From Rickettsiales bacterium (GTDB lineage: Bacteria; Pseudomonadota; Alphaproteobacteria; Rickettsiales; UBA1997): DNA of 36,552 bases. The notes under the pieces were generated by a model. That model was not told the DNA's origin. It was given only the letters and a program-made list of their open reading frames with translations, and did no database searches. Positions 16,485 through 25,686 of the stretch are shown piece after piece; positions within the stretch are counted from its first letter, which is position 1; each line of letters starts with the position of its first letter. The stretch lies in the NCBI GenBank assembly GCA_947442475.1, contig CANEVP010000016.1, forward strand, positions 1-36,552, in the 5' to 3' direction. The translations under genes and the position numbers were made by a program.

Positions 16485-18254
16485 ATGAAAAAAAATACTA
16501 CTCCGCCGAACTGGGATTTATCTGACTTTTACGCCTCTACAAAAGATAAAAAAATCGCTGCCGAAATTAAAAAAATTGCTGAGGACACTAAAAAATTCAC
16601 CAAAGAATTTTGTGGAAAAATCGGCAAACTCAGCGCACCGCAACTTTTTTTAGCGATTAAAAAACTTGAAGAACTCTGTGAAAAAATTGGCAAAATTTCT
16701 AGCTATTCACAATTGCTCTACGCTTCTGATTTATCGAATCAGACCAATGTTGCCTTTCACCAAAACACTTCTGAAACCTTAAGCAAATTTGAATCAGAAT
16801 TAATTTTTTTCTCGCTCGAATTAAACAAAATCGACGACAAAAAGTTAGCGCTTTTGCTGAAAAATTCTGACTTAAAAAAATACCAACCTTTCATTCGCGA
16901 CACTCGCGCTTTTAAAAAATATCAACTCTCCGAAGAGCTCGAAAAATTCTCGCTCGAAAAAGGCTTAACCGGCCGTAACGCTTTCGTGCGCTTGTTTGAT
17001 GAAACAGTTAATAATTTAAAATTTTCTTACCGCGGCAAGGTTTTAAACTCGCAGGAAATTTTCGATTTAGTTTCAAACGCCGACGAAAAAATCAGAAAAG
17101 ATGCCGCCAAAGCAATTGGCAAAACCTTCGAAGAAAACTCTAAAATTTTCGCTTTTATCACCAATATTTTAGCCAAAGATAAAGCAGTTGAAGATTCTTG
17201 GCGTGGCTTTGCCAAACCAATATCTTCCCGCAATCTCAGCAATTTTGTTGAAGATGATGTGGTTGATGTTTTGGTAAAAAAAGTGAAAGAAAATTACGGC
17301 AAGATTTCACATCGTTACTACAAAATTAAGGCCAAAACTTTAGGCAAAAAAATCTTAAATCACTGGGATCGCAACGCCCCTTTGAGCAAAGCAGAAAATA
17401 AAACCATCCCTTGGGAAGAGGCTAAATCTCTGGTTCTATCGGCCTATGGCGAATTCTCACCCGCGATGGAAAAAATTGCTGAGATCTTTTTTAAGAAAAA
17501 TTGGATCGATGCTGAAGTTAAGAGCGGCAAGGATTCTGGCGCTTTTTCACATTCTTGCGTGCCCTCAGTTCACCCTTACATTTTAATGAATTATCAAGGC
17601 AAAGTTCGCGACGTGATGACTTTAGCACATGAGCTTGGTCACGGCGTGCATCAATATCTGGCGCGCTCTCAGGGCTATTTCATGAGCGGCACACCTTTGA
17701 CTTTGGCGGAAACCGCATCAGTTTTTGGCGAACAATTAACTTTCCAAAAAATTCTTAAAAATGAAAAAGATGCGAAAAAGAAAAAGCTAATTATCGCAAA
17801 TAAAGTTGAAGATATGATTAGCACCGTGGTGCGTCAAATCGCCTTTTTAGAATTTGAAAGAAAAGTGCACGAAGCCAGAAAAGATGGAGAAATTCCGCTT
17901 GAAAAAATCTGCGAATTTTGGATGGAAGTGCAAAAAGAAAGTCTCGGCGCCGCTTTCAAATTTGACCAAGAATATCGCTTCTTTTGGAGCTACATTCCGC
18001 ACTTCATCCACTCGCCTTTTTACGTTTACGCCTACGCTTTTGGTGACTGTTTGGTCAATTCGCTTTACGGCGTTTACAAGTCTGGCAAAATCAAAAACTT
18101 CGAAGAAAAATATTTGGCGATGCTTACAGGTGGCGGCACCAAAGGTCACAAAGAAATGTTGGAACCATTTGGACTTTCAATTAAAGATCCAAAATTTTGG
18201 CAAGCCGGACTTGATGTAATCATCGGCTACATCGATCAATTAGAGGAGATTTAA
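16485..18254 (+). CDS. pepF: M3 family oligoendopeptidase F
   Basis: The 589-residue metallopeptidase has the M3 zinc site MTLAHELGHGVHQYLA (HExxH near residue 382), with the third ligand expected in TLAETASVFGEQL. The C-terminal MLTGGGTKGHKEMLEPFG matches PepF-type ends. The N-terminal helical half (SYSQLLYASDLSNQ) belongs to the oligoendopeptidase F subfamily. It degrades short peptides in the cytosol; no signal peptide is present. It starts 4 bases after the rRNA methyltransferase and its stop is immediately followed by the next ATG. Confidence 0.93.
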   Translation: MKKNTTPPNWDLSDFYASTKDKKIAAEIKKIAEDTKKFTKEFCGKIGKLSAPQLFLAIKKLEELCEKIGKISSYSQLLYASDLSNQTNVAFHQNTSETLSKFESELIFFSLELNKIDDKKLALLLKNSDLKKYQPFIRDTRAFKKYQLSEELEKFSLEKGLTGRNAFVRLFDETVNNLKFSYRGKVLNSQEIFDLVSNADEKIRKDAAKAIGKTFEENSKIFAFITNILAKDKAVEDSWRGFAKPISSRNLSNFVEDDVVDVLVKKVKENYGKISHRYYKIKAKTLGKKILNHWDRNAPLSKAENKTIPWEEAKSLVLSAYGEFSPAMEKIAEIFFKKNWIDAEVKSGKDSGAFSHSCVPSVHPYILMNYQGKVRDVMTLAHELGHGVHQYLARSQGYFMSGTPLTLAETASVFGEQLTFQKILKNEKDAKKKKLIIANKVEDMISTVVRQIAFLEFERKVHEARKDGEIPLEKICEFWMEVQKESLGAAFKFDQEYRFFWSYIPHFIHSPFYVYAYAFGDCLVNSLYGVYKSGKIKNFEEKYLAMLTGGGTKGHKEMLEPFGLSIKDPKFWQAGLDVIIGYIDQLEEI

Positions 18255-18869
18255 ATGATTAATCCGGTTTACGCAGAAACTTTATTTAATCATCTCTACG
18301 CAAATATTAATGGTTACGGAATTTCAACCGCAGCGCGAGCAAGTTCTGGACTTGATACTGAAAAATTACTTTATGGCGAATTACCTTTTCAAACTTGGAA
18401 AGAAATTATTGAGCGCGCCAATCCCAAAAAAGATGGCGTGTTTTTTGACTTAGGATCGGGCACAGGACGCGTGGTAATTGCTTCATATCTGCTTGGCGAA
18501 TTTCAAAAATGTCTTGGTGTTGAACTGCTTAAAGGCTTGCACGACAAGGCTTGCGAGGTGCAGTTGGAATTTGAAAAAATCATAAAGCCACAAATCGCAA
18601 CTCACGCTTTAGGGCGCGAATTAAATTTTTTCTGCAATGACATTTTTGCAATTGATCTGCGAGAAGCTGATTTTTTGTTCATGAATCACCCCTTCAAAGA
18701 GAGTGAAATTTTTAATAAACTTGAAGAAAAAATTTTGGACGAATTAAAAGCAGGAAGTAAGATTGTTACAACCATCCGTTCACTAAAGAATCCGCGTTTC
18801 AAAAACCTTGGAAACCAAACTTATAAATTCAGCTGGGGTGATTCTACAGCATATTTTTTCGAGACGTAA
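18255..18869 (+). CDS. DOT1-like class I SAM-dependent methyltransferase
   Basis: The 204-residue protein carries a DOT1-style SAM site: LLYGELPFQTWKEII, then FFDLGSGTGRVVIASYLLG (motif I), GVELLKGLHDKA (motif II acidic residue) and later ADFLFMNHPFKESE followed by LDELKAGSKIVTTIRSL. The order matches the DOT1 fold, where eukaryotic members methylate histone H3 Lys79. Bacterial members have largely unknown targets. A GAGGAG ribosome-binding site sits in the end of pepF, and the start follows the pepF stop directly. The next gene, 3 bases on, encodes a protein with a lysine-rich histone-like tail, an obvious candidate substrate, although that is inference. Confidence 0.8.
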   Translation: MINPVYAETLFNHLYANINGYGISTAARASSGLDTEKLLYGELPFQTWKEIIERANPKKDGVFFDLGSGTGRVVIASYLLGEFQKCLGVELLKGLHDKACEVQLEFEKIIKPQIATHALGRELNFFCNDIFAIDLREADFLFMNHPFKESEIFNKLEEKILDELKAGSKIVTTIRSLKNPRFKNLGNQTYKFSWGDSTAYFFET

Positions 18870-18872
18870 ATT

Positions 18873-19166
18873 ATGAAAAAGAAAATCGTTAAAGCCGCAC
18901 CAAAAAAAGTTTTAAAAAAGAAAGTGGTAAAAGCCGTGCCAGTCAAAGCTAAAAAGCCTGTAGTTAAAAAAGTTTTAGCAAAAAAAATCGTTAAAAAAAC
19001 ACCGCAAAAAGCAGTGGCTGAAGTTAAGACCGCTAGAAGAAAACCGGTTTCAATCAGAATCCTTACCAGCGACATCGAAACCATTAAAATCAAGGCTGCC
19101 AAGCTTGGCGTTCCTTATCAAACCTACATTAATATTCTTATTCATCGCGACGCGGTGAGTGAGTAA
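18873..19166 (+). CDS. Lysine-rich-tailed CopG-type ribbon-helix-helix protein
   Basis: The 97-residue protein has two parts. Residues 1-58 are an almost pure Lys/Ala/Val/Pro tract with imperfect repeats (KKVLKKKVVKAVPVKAKKP), like the tails of histone H1-like bacterial proteins. Residues 59-97 (PVSIRILTSDIETIKIKAAK, then GVPYQTYINILIHR) match the CopG/BrnA antitoxin ribbon-helix-helix, whose PYQT turn is typical. It should bind DNA as a dimer. No toxin gene is next to it: upstream is a DOT1-like methyltransferase (3-base gap) and downstream is holC (8-base overlap if GTG 19159 is used). It may be a nucleoid-associated regulator rather than an antitoxin. Confidence 0.78.
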   Translation: MKKKIVKAAPKKVLKKKVVKAVPVKAKKPVVKKVLAKKIVKKTPQKAVAEVKTARRKPVSIRILTSDIETIKIKAAKLGVPYQTYINILIHRDAVSE

Positions 19167-19182
19167 TTCTACAAAGATACCG

Positions 19183-19617
19183 ATGGCGACAGAAATAAAT
19201 TTTTACCAAGCTGACGAAGCTATAATAAAGTCTCTGGCACCTTTGCTTCTCAAGATTTTGGACGAGAAGAAAAAGGCGTTTATTTTCTGTCAAAATCCTG
19301 TCCAAATTAAGGCGATTGACGATTCTTTGTGGAGTTACGGACGTAATAAATTCATTCCCCACATTACAATTTCTGATAAGGATTTTGTTTTGGAACGTCA
19401 GCCGATTTTGATTTCAGATAAGGAGGAAAATTCTAACAAAGCTAATTATTTAGTTTTTTTAGATGTGCCATCCGTTGGCTTTTTATCTAGCTTTGAGCGG
19501 GTTTTTTATTTTTTTGAAGAACCTAATTTTGCAGTTGCCGAAGGGATCGCGAAGAAAGTTAAACCAAAGAATTGCTACAAGAAATTAGATGGAAAATGGG
19601 TGAAGTTTAGCTTCTAG
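19183..19617 (+). CDS. holC: DNA polymerase III chi subunit
   Basis: The product (144 residues from ATG 19183) fits HolC: EINFYQADE start, LLKILDEKKKAFIFCQNPVQ, DDSLWSYGRNKFIPH with the Trp and the FIPH signature, and a late FERVFYFFEE strand. Chi links the clamp loader (through psi) to SSB. A GTG at 19159 would add eight residues and overlap the previous gene; I prefer the ATG because family members begin just before the FY motif. It ends the eleven-gene plus-strand run, 27 bases before a strong terminator. Confidence 0.85.
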   Translation: MATEINFYQADEAIIKSLAPLLLKILDEKKKAFIFCQNPVQIKAIDDSLWSYGRNKFIPHITISDKDFVLERQPILISDKEENSNKANYLVFLDVPSVGFLSSFERVFYFFEEPNFAVAEGIAKKVKPKNCYKKLDGKWVKFSF

Positions 19618-19644
19618 CGCTATCAACAGGCTCAGTGTGCAAAC

Positions 19645-19683
19645 AAAAAAGGCTCCTCTGAGAATTTCAGAGGAGCCTTTTTT
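19645..19683. terminator. Bidirectional intrinsic terminator
   Basis: A perfect 11-base stem (GGCTCCTCTGA at 19651-19661 with its complement at 19667-19677) and five-base loop, with A6 before and T6 after. It can stop holC transcription on the + strand and, read on the minus strand, anything coming from the queE side or the candidate small RNA. Confidence 0.93.
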
Positions 19684-19781
19684 AAATTTTAGTGTCGGGA
19701 GCCACCACCACGCAAACCCGGCGTGTGTATTCATATTTCCTGTAAAAGGTTTTGTATTCTGATACACTCCCGACAGGGGGC
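19645..19781 (-). ncRNA. Candidate structured small RNA ending at the terminator
   Basis: On the minus strand the DNA between queE and the terminator folds into a three-way junction. The closing helix is nine perfect pairs (19693-19701 with 19767-19775). Inside it are one hairpin CACGC-loop-GCGTG (19709-19713 with 19721-19725) and a second helix TGTAT/ATACA (19726-19730 with 19762-19766). A second ATACA just after the first TGTAT could compete for the same strand. Upstream on the minus strand, TTGCTA and TAAATT are 18 bases apart, a fair sigma70 promoter. It ends at the intrinsic terminator. No known RNA family was recognised. Confidence 0.35.
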
Positions 19782-19870
19782 AATTTATTTTCAGTGACCC
19801 ATTTTTAGCAAGAGGTTTTTTATAATTTTTTTTAGGCTCTAAACTATTGAAAACAAGACCTCTAGCAATC

Positions 19871-20548
19871 TTACCTAATTTTCAAAATCTTATGAATCTG
19901 CAGCGAAACACGGTGCCCAAATCTTTCCGCTAGCTCCAAAACATGGCGCAAATTCTCTTGATTCTTGGCCTCGTCATACTCATCCATAGGTTGTAAATAA
20001 ACCGGGGTCTTAAACTTGCTTTGTCCGAGTTCAGCAATTTGGAAATAATTTTTTTTGGTCTTAGAAATAATAAATTTGAAAGCATCAAGGCGCGCCAAAA
20101 GATCAGGGCGAATTTGGTGATATTTTTCGTTAGTGATTTTTGGTGAACAAATAATTTTTACTTCTTTGGGTAAGTCGCGAAACAAAGTGCCGTTAGTTTC
20201 AATCTGCACTAAAAAATCGCGCTGCACTAATTCTTGACAAAGTCTTTCAATCGGCTGGCGAAAAGGCTCGCCACCGGTAATTACAACTAGTTTTCTGACC
20301 AAATTGCCAGCGTCATTTTTTGCTAAACGCAAAACTTCTTTGATGATTTTTTCGAGAGAAAGATTTTGGTAAGAATCAAATTCGGTGTCACAAAAATCGC
20401 AGGCTAAATTGCATCCCCCCAAACGCACAAAAACTGAAGAGTAACCCACATAAGGCCCCTCACCTTGAAATGTTGGAAAAATTTCCTGCACATCTAAGTG
20501 AAATCCCTCGTGAATTTCTGGTTTGGCAATTTTGTTTTTTCCGAACAT
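19871..20548 (-). CDS. queE: 7-carboxy-7-deazaguanine synthase
   Basis: I start at ATG 20548 (MFGKNKIAKPEIHEG), which matches the usual alphaproteobacterial QueE start; a TTG at 20581 would add eleven residues. The 225-residue radical-SAM protein has IFPTFQGEGPYVG, FVRLGGCNLACDFCDTEF (the C-x3-C-x2-C cluster loop) and VITGGEPFRQP (SAM-binding GGE). It converts 6-carboxy-tetrahydropterin to 7-carboxy-7-deazaguanine in queuosine synthesis. It lies 68 bases after ftsH, with a perfect palindrome between. An AAGGA stands about 12 bases before the ATG. Confidence 0.95.
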   Translation of the reverse strand: MFGKNKIAKPEIHEGFHLDVQEIFPTFQGEGPYVGYSSVFVRLGGCNLACDFCDTEFDSYQNLSLEKIIKEVLRLAKNDAGNLVRKLVVITGGEPFRQPIERLCQELVQRDFLVQIETNGTLFRDLPKEVKIICSPKITNEKYHQIRPDLLARLDAFKFIISKTKKNYFQIAELGQSKFKTPVYLQPMDEYDEAKNQENLRHVLELAERFGHRVSLQIHKILKIR

Positions 20549-20586
20549 TTTAAAAGTTGGATCCTTGATTTTGCTGGTCAAAAGCC

Positions 20587-20610
20587 AATTTTGTACCTAG
20601 GTACAAAATT
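20587..20610. promoter_or_regulatory. Perfect 24-base palindrome before queE
   Basis: The centre GTACCTAGGTAC is flanked by AATTTT and AAAATT and the whole is self-complementary. It sits in the 68-base gap between the ftsH stop (20617) and queE. No loop is available for a stable RNA hairpin of usual shape, so an operator for a dimeric repressor is as likely as a terminator. Confidence 0.5.
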
Positions 20611-20616
20611 TACTAT

Positions 20617-22500
<1,884 letters not shown>

Positions 22501-22579
22501 TTGAGATTTTTTGAAATTTTAGGGAGTTGCGAGCGAGAAAACTTAAGAACGGCGGGAGAAAATTCAATGTGAGGCTTAA

Positions 22580-22627
22580 AAAAAACTCGATGTTACCCCG
22601 AGTCTTTCAAAGGATGACATCGAGTTT
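22580..22627 (-). terminator. Intrinsic terminator of the rluB operon
   Basis: On the minus strand the stem AAACTCGATGT pairs with ACATCGAGTTT around a loop of about 23 bases and runs into a T8 tract. It lies 10 bases past the rluB stop, closing the ccmF-to-rluB run before ftsH. Confidence 0.85.
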
Positions 22628-22637
22628 GAAAGTTTTG

Positions 22638-23369
22638 CTAAGACTGCTTCAACGTGTTAACCAAAGACTTGCGAACTTCCTTAACTTCTGCCACCTGCAA
22701 ATCATCAAGACTAAACGGCCCAAAAGACACGCGAATCAAGCGGTTAACCTGCAATCCCAAATGCTCCATCACCTTTCTAATCTCGCGATTTTTTCCTTCT
22801 TCGAGAGAAATTTTTAACCAAGAATTCGACTCTTTTTCTACATCCACTTCAACCTTGATGCCAGCGTATCTAACGCCATCAACCGTGATTCCCTTCTCCA
22901 ATTTTTTTAATCTTTCGTGGTTTAATTTTCCAAAAACCCGCGCGCGATATTTTCTCACCCATTTATTTTTCGGCAGCTCCATGTAGCGCGCAAGTTCGCC
23001 GCTGGTGGTTAGAACCAAAAGGCCTTCAGTGTTGTAATCAAGCCTGCCTACCGTGATTACTCGCGGCATGTTTTTTGGCAATAAGTCGAAAATTGTTTTG
23101 CGATTGTGTGGATCTTTGGTTGTGGTCAAAAACCCCACCGGCTTGTGAAACAGCCAAATGCGCGCCTCTTGCTTAGCATTGATTAGCTTGTCGTTAATTT
23201 TAATCGACTGATCGGTGATAAAAGTTGCGGGGCTTGTCACCGTTTCGCCGTTTACTTTCACCACACCTTCAAGAATTAACGCCTCAGCTTCGCGACGCGA
23301 GCAATGCCCTGATTGCGCTATTACTTTTGCAATGCGGATGCCTTTTTCTTGGGTTGTTTTAACTGTCAT
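22638..23369 (-). CDS. rluB: rRNA large-subunit pseudouridine synthase, RluB/RsuA family
   Basis: The 243-residue protein has an N-terminal S4 domain ([20 protein letters not shown] through VKVNGETV) and the RsuA/RluB catalytic block [15 protein letters not shown], with the nucleophilic Asp near residue 113. FGPFSLDDL and [16 protein letters not shown] fit the RluB/E/F class. It isomerises a uridine in 23S rRNA; RluB versus RluE cannot be fixed from sequence, but the S4 domain favours RluB. It is the last gene of a six-gene run and is followed by an intrinsic terminator. Confidence 0.9.
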   Translation of the reverse strand: MTVKTTQEKGIRIAKVIAQSGHCSRREAEALILEGVVKVNGETVTSPATFITDQSIKINDKLINAKQEARIWLFHKPVGFLTTTKDPHNRKTIFDLLPKNMPRVITVGRLDYNTEGLLVLTTSGELARYMELPKNKWVRKYRARVFGKLNHERLKKLEKGITVDGVRYAGIKVEVDVEKESNSWLKISLEEGKNREIRKVMEHLGLQVNRLIRVSFGPFSLDDLQVAEVKEVRKSLVNTLKQS

Positions 23370-23379
23370 TTTATTTGTC

Positions 23380-24141
23380 TTAATTTCTGTTTTTATACTT
23401 CGCAGCCGCTTCTACAAAAGCTTCGAAGATTTTTCTATCCGCATCACAAACTTCAAATTCGGGATGCCATTGCACGCCTAAACAAAATGGGTGATTAGGT
23501 TTTTCAACGGCTTCAATTACTCCGTCTGATGCTTGCGCAACCACTTTTAAACCTTCTCCCGCCATCTTCGCCGCTTGATGGTGCGAAGAATTAGTTTTGA
23601 TTTTTTCCTCACCAACAATGTCGAAAAGTCGCGAGCCTTTTGCGATTTCAACATCGTGATATCCGGTTTTGTAATCGTTAAAACCCTCAAAATGACTTTG
23701 CTCGTGATCCATGTATTTTTCTTCGTCTGGAATATGCTGAATCACTTTGCCGCCATGCAAGACGTTGATTAATTGCATACCATTACAAATACCAAGTAAA
23801 GGCACTTGGGTTTTGATTGCTCTAAGCCCCAATTCATGCTCAAAATTTTCGCGAATGTCGTTTAGTTTAACTGCTGGGTGAATTTCATCAACACCGTAGC
23901 GCTTTGGGTGAATATCAAAATAGCCACCAACCACCATCAATCCGTCAAGCGATTCAAGATAAGAATCAATCAAATCATAATCGTATGTAAGTATAACAGC
24001 CGCACCTCCAGCTTTGTTTACCATTTCAACATAATTAGCTCGCAAAGCGTAATAATTTCTAGTTGAGTAAGCACCCGAGCATCCATCTTTATAGTCTGGA
24101 ACTATGCCAATTATGGGGCGAAAAGTTTTAGCTTTAATCAT
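23380..24141 (-). CDS. Class I glutamine amidotransferase-like peptidase C26 (gamma-Glu hydrolase, PuuD type)
   Basis: The 253-residue protein has the C26 catalytic triad layout: [17 protein letters not shown] with the nucleophilic Cys (near 118), SSHHQA before it in space, and GVQWHPEFE with the His and Glu (near 222). [17 protein letters not shown] resembles the start of gamma-glutamyl-GABA hydrolases and related hydrolases of gamma-glutamyl bonds. It directly follows gshA (2-base gap), so here it may cleave a gamma-glutamyl peptide tied to glutathione rather than putrescine catabolism; no other puu genes are present. Confidence 0.88.
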   Translation of the reverse strand: MIKAKTFRPIIGIVPDYKDGCSGAYSTRNYYALRANYVEMVNKAGGAAVILTYDYDLIDSYLESLDGLMVVGGYFDIHPKRYGVDEIHPAVKLNDIRENFEHELGLRAIKTQVPLLGICNGMQLINVLHGGKVIQHIPDEEKYMDHEQSHFEGFNDYKTGYHDVEIAKGSRLFDIVGEEKIKTNSSHHQAAKMAGEGLKVVAQASDGVIEAVEKPNHPFCLGVQWHPEFEVCDADRKIFEAFVEAAAKYKNRN

Positions 24142-24143
24142 AT

Positions 24144-25367
24144 TTAAGAAATTTTTTGATTTTCTATTGCCGCCGCAAGAGCTGCAAGCCTTGATACTAG
24201 CGAGTAGATTGGCACCATTTTATTTTTTTCTAAACCAAGTTTTAGTTGGTTTTCCGACAAAGTTTCTAAGTCAAAAAAGCTAGCCCCAGTAGAATTTAAA
24301 CTGATTTTTTCATCACGAGATTCATTAACACGAAACAGGTTTCCAACCACTTGGCCGTTGATTAGATAAATCATCGGCTCGGCAATTTTATCGTCAATTT
24401 TGTCGAGAGTTTTAATACCTTCTTGCACCATCACCTGCGTGGTTTGTACTGAACCTTTAAGCATGTTCATTTTATTGCGCTTTTTCTTATTTATTTCCAA
24501 AACTTCTGTTCCAGAAAAAACTGGCCAAACCGCAATTCCGTAAGTTCCGTTATCAGCTTTGATGTAGCAATAAGGATCATCTGCAACGCCATATTCTTGA
24601 TATTTTTTGCGCAGATTTTCGATCATTAAATCGACATTTTTAGCCAAATCTTGCAAACCTTTTTGCTCTTTAAAATTCACATCTTTGCATGACGTGTGCA
24701 TTGAAGAAATTAGCCAAGGATCAATTTCTAAAATTTGCGCTAGCTCCACTGCCAATTGGTTATAAATGTCAAAATGCTGCGACTTGGTTCTGCGATGCCA
24801 GCCCATATTTTTTGAAGGAACAATCGGGGTTGTTACATCCGCAAAAACTTCAGGAATGCCATCAGTTAAATCATTATTTAACACAATCACATCAGCTTCA
24901 AATCCATCAACAGTTACAAGTTTTTCAGATTTTTTAATAACGGGATGAAGGGTGACAAAATAGCCATTTTCTAGGTCAATTTCAGCTTTTTCAGCAAGCA
25001 AAGTTCCAACCAGAACCTCTGCGCTTGCCGATAAAATTTCCTGTAAATAACGCACATTTTCAAGATAGCGCAAATTGCGCGTGTGGTTTTCGGGGATGAT
25101 TAAAATCTTTTTTGCTTGCGGAAAATTAGCGGCAAAAAAATCACGGGCGATAATTTTAGCCTTTTCTTTTGAGGCTTCAGAAAGGTTGTTAAAGCCTGCC
25201 GGAAAGCAGTTGGTGTCAATTGGCGCGATCTTTATTTCTGAGTGCCTAAGATCAACTGAATTGTAGAAAAGCGCCGGATTTTGCTGAAATTTTTTTGCAA
25301 AAAAATCTTCAATTTCTTGAGTTTTGTTGCTGATTTTTTGCCAAAGAATTTCGGTAATTTTTTGCAT
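24144..25367 (-). CDS. gshA: Glutamate-cysteine ligase, proteobacterial GshA_ferroox type
   Basis: The 407-residue protein resembles the GshA_ferroox class (TIGR02049) known from alphaproteobacteria and acidithiobacilli. Recognisable stretches are ILIIPENHTRNLRYLENV, PIVPSKNMGWHRRTKSQHFD, YIKADNGTYGIAVWPV and NLFRVNESRDEKISLNS, an ATP-grasp-like end. It joins Glu and Cys through the gamma-carboxylate, the first step of glutathione synthesis. gshB is not in the window. It sits between an NDUFS4-like gene (10 bases away) and a C26 hydrolase, in a run that also holds gamma-glutamyltransferase. Confidence 0.9.
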   Translation of the reverse strand: MQKITEILWQKISNKTQEIEDFFAKKFQQNPALFYNSVDLRHSEIKIAPIDTNCFPAGFNNLSEASKEKAKIIARDFFAANFPQAKKILIIPENHTRNLRYLENVRYLQEILSASAEVLVGTLLAEKAEIDLENGYFVTLHPVIKKSEKLVTVDGFEADVIVLNNDLTDGIPEVFADVTTPIVPSKNMGWHRRTKSQHFDIYNQLAVELAQILEIDPWLISSMHTSCKDVNFKEQKGLQDLAKNVDLMIENLRKKYQEYGVADDPYCYIKADNGTYGIAVWPVFSGTEVLEINKKKRNKMNMLKGSVQTTQVMVQEGIKTLDKIDDKIAEPMIYLINGQVVGNLFRVNESRDEKISLNSTGASFFDLETLSENQLKLGLEKNKMVPIYSLVSRLAALAAAIENQKIS

Positions 25368-25377
25368 TAGATAATTT

Positions 25378-25662
25378 TTAGTTGGTGAAATTTCCGGCGT
25401 AAGATTTCTGTTTTACTGAAGCGATTTTTGGCTCTTCAATTTCAAAAACAAAATTACGACTTTGAGCAAATTTGATCGCCTCTTCTTTGCTGGCAAATTC
25501 AAAACGAAATTGCGACGAAGTGTCACTTGCCGAAACCCAGCCAGTCACCGAATTTAGCGACCTGATATTGGTTTCTTCAATTGGCGTGACCAACCATTTT
25601 TTGGTGTTTCTTTTGCCTGATTGCATTGCTGATTTTGTCGGACGAGAGATTTTTACTTTCAT
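25378..25662 (-). CDS. NDUFS4-like complex I accessory subunit
   Basis: The 94-residue protein corresponds to the 18-kDa NDUFS4 subunit: KVKISRPTKSAMQSGKRNTK at the start, then WLVTPIEE, LNSVTGWVSASDTSSQ, and FASKEEAIKFAQSRNFVFEI. This soluble subunit binds the peripheral arm of complex I and exists only in alphaproteobacteria and mitochondria. It pairs functionally with NuoL, encoded about 20 kb away in this window. Genes on either side are ggt (24-base gap) and gshA (10-base gap). Confidence 0.92.
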   Translation of the reverse strand: MKVKISRPTKSAMQSGKRNTKKWLVTPIEETNIRSLNSVTGWVSASDTSSQFRFEFASKEEAIKFAQSRNFVFEIEEPKIASVKQKSYAGNFTN

Positions 25663-25686
25663 GTTTTTAGAGGTTTAAAAGTTTAA

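Noticed and set aside
17847-18219. Sizeable frames overlapping pepF in other frames and strand
   Set aside because: They lie wholly within a well-supported gene and have shadow-like composition.
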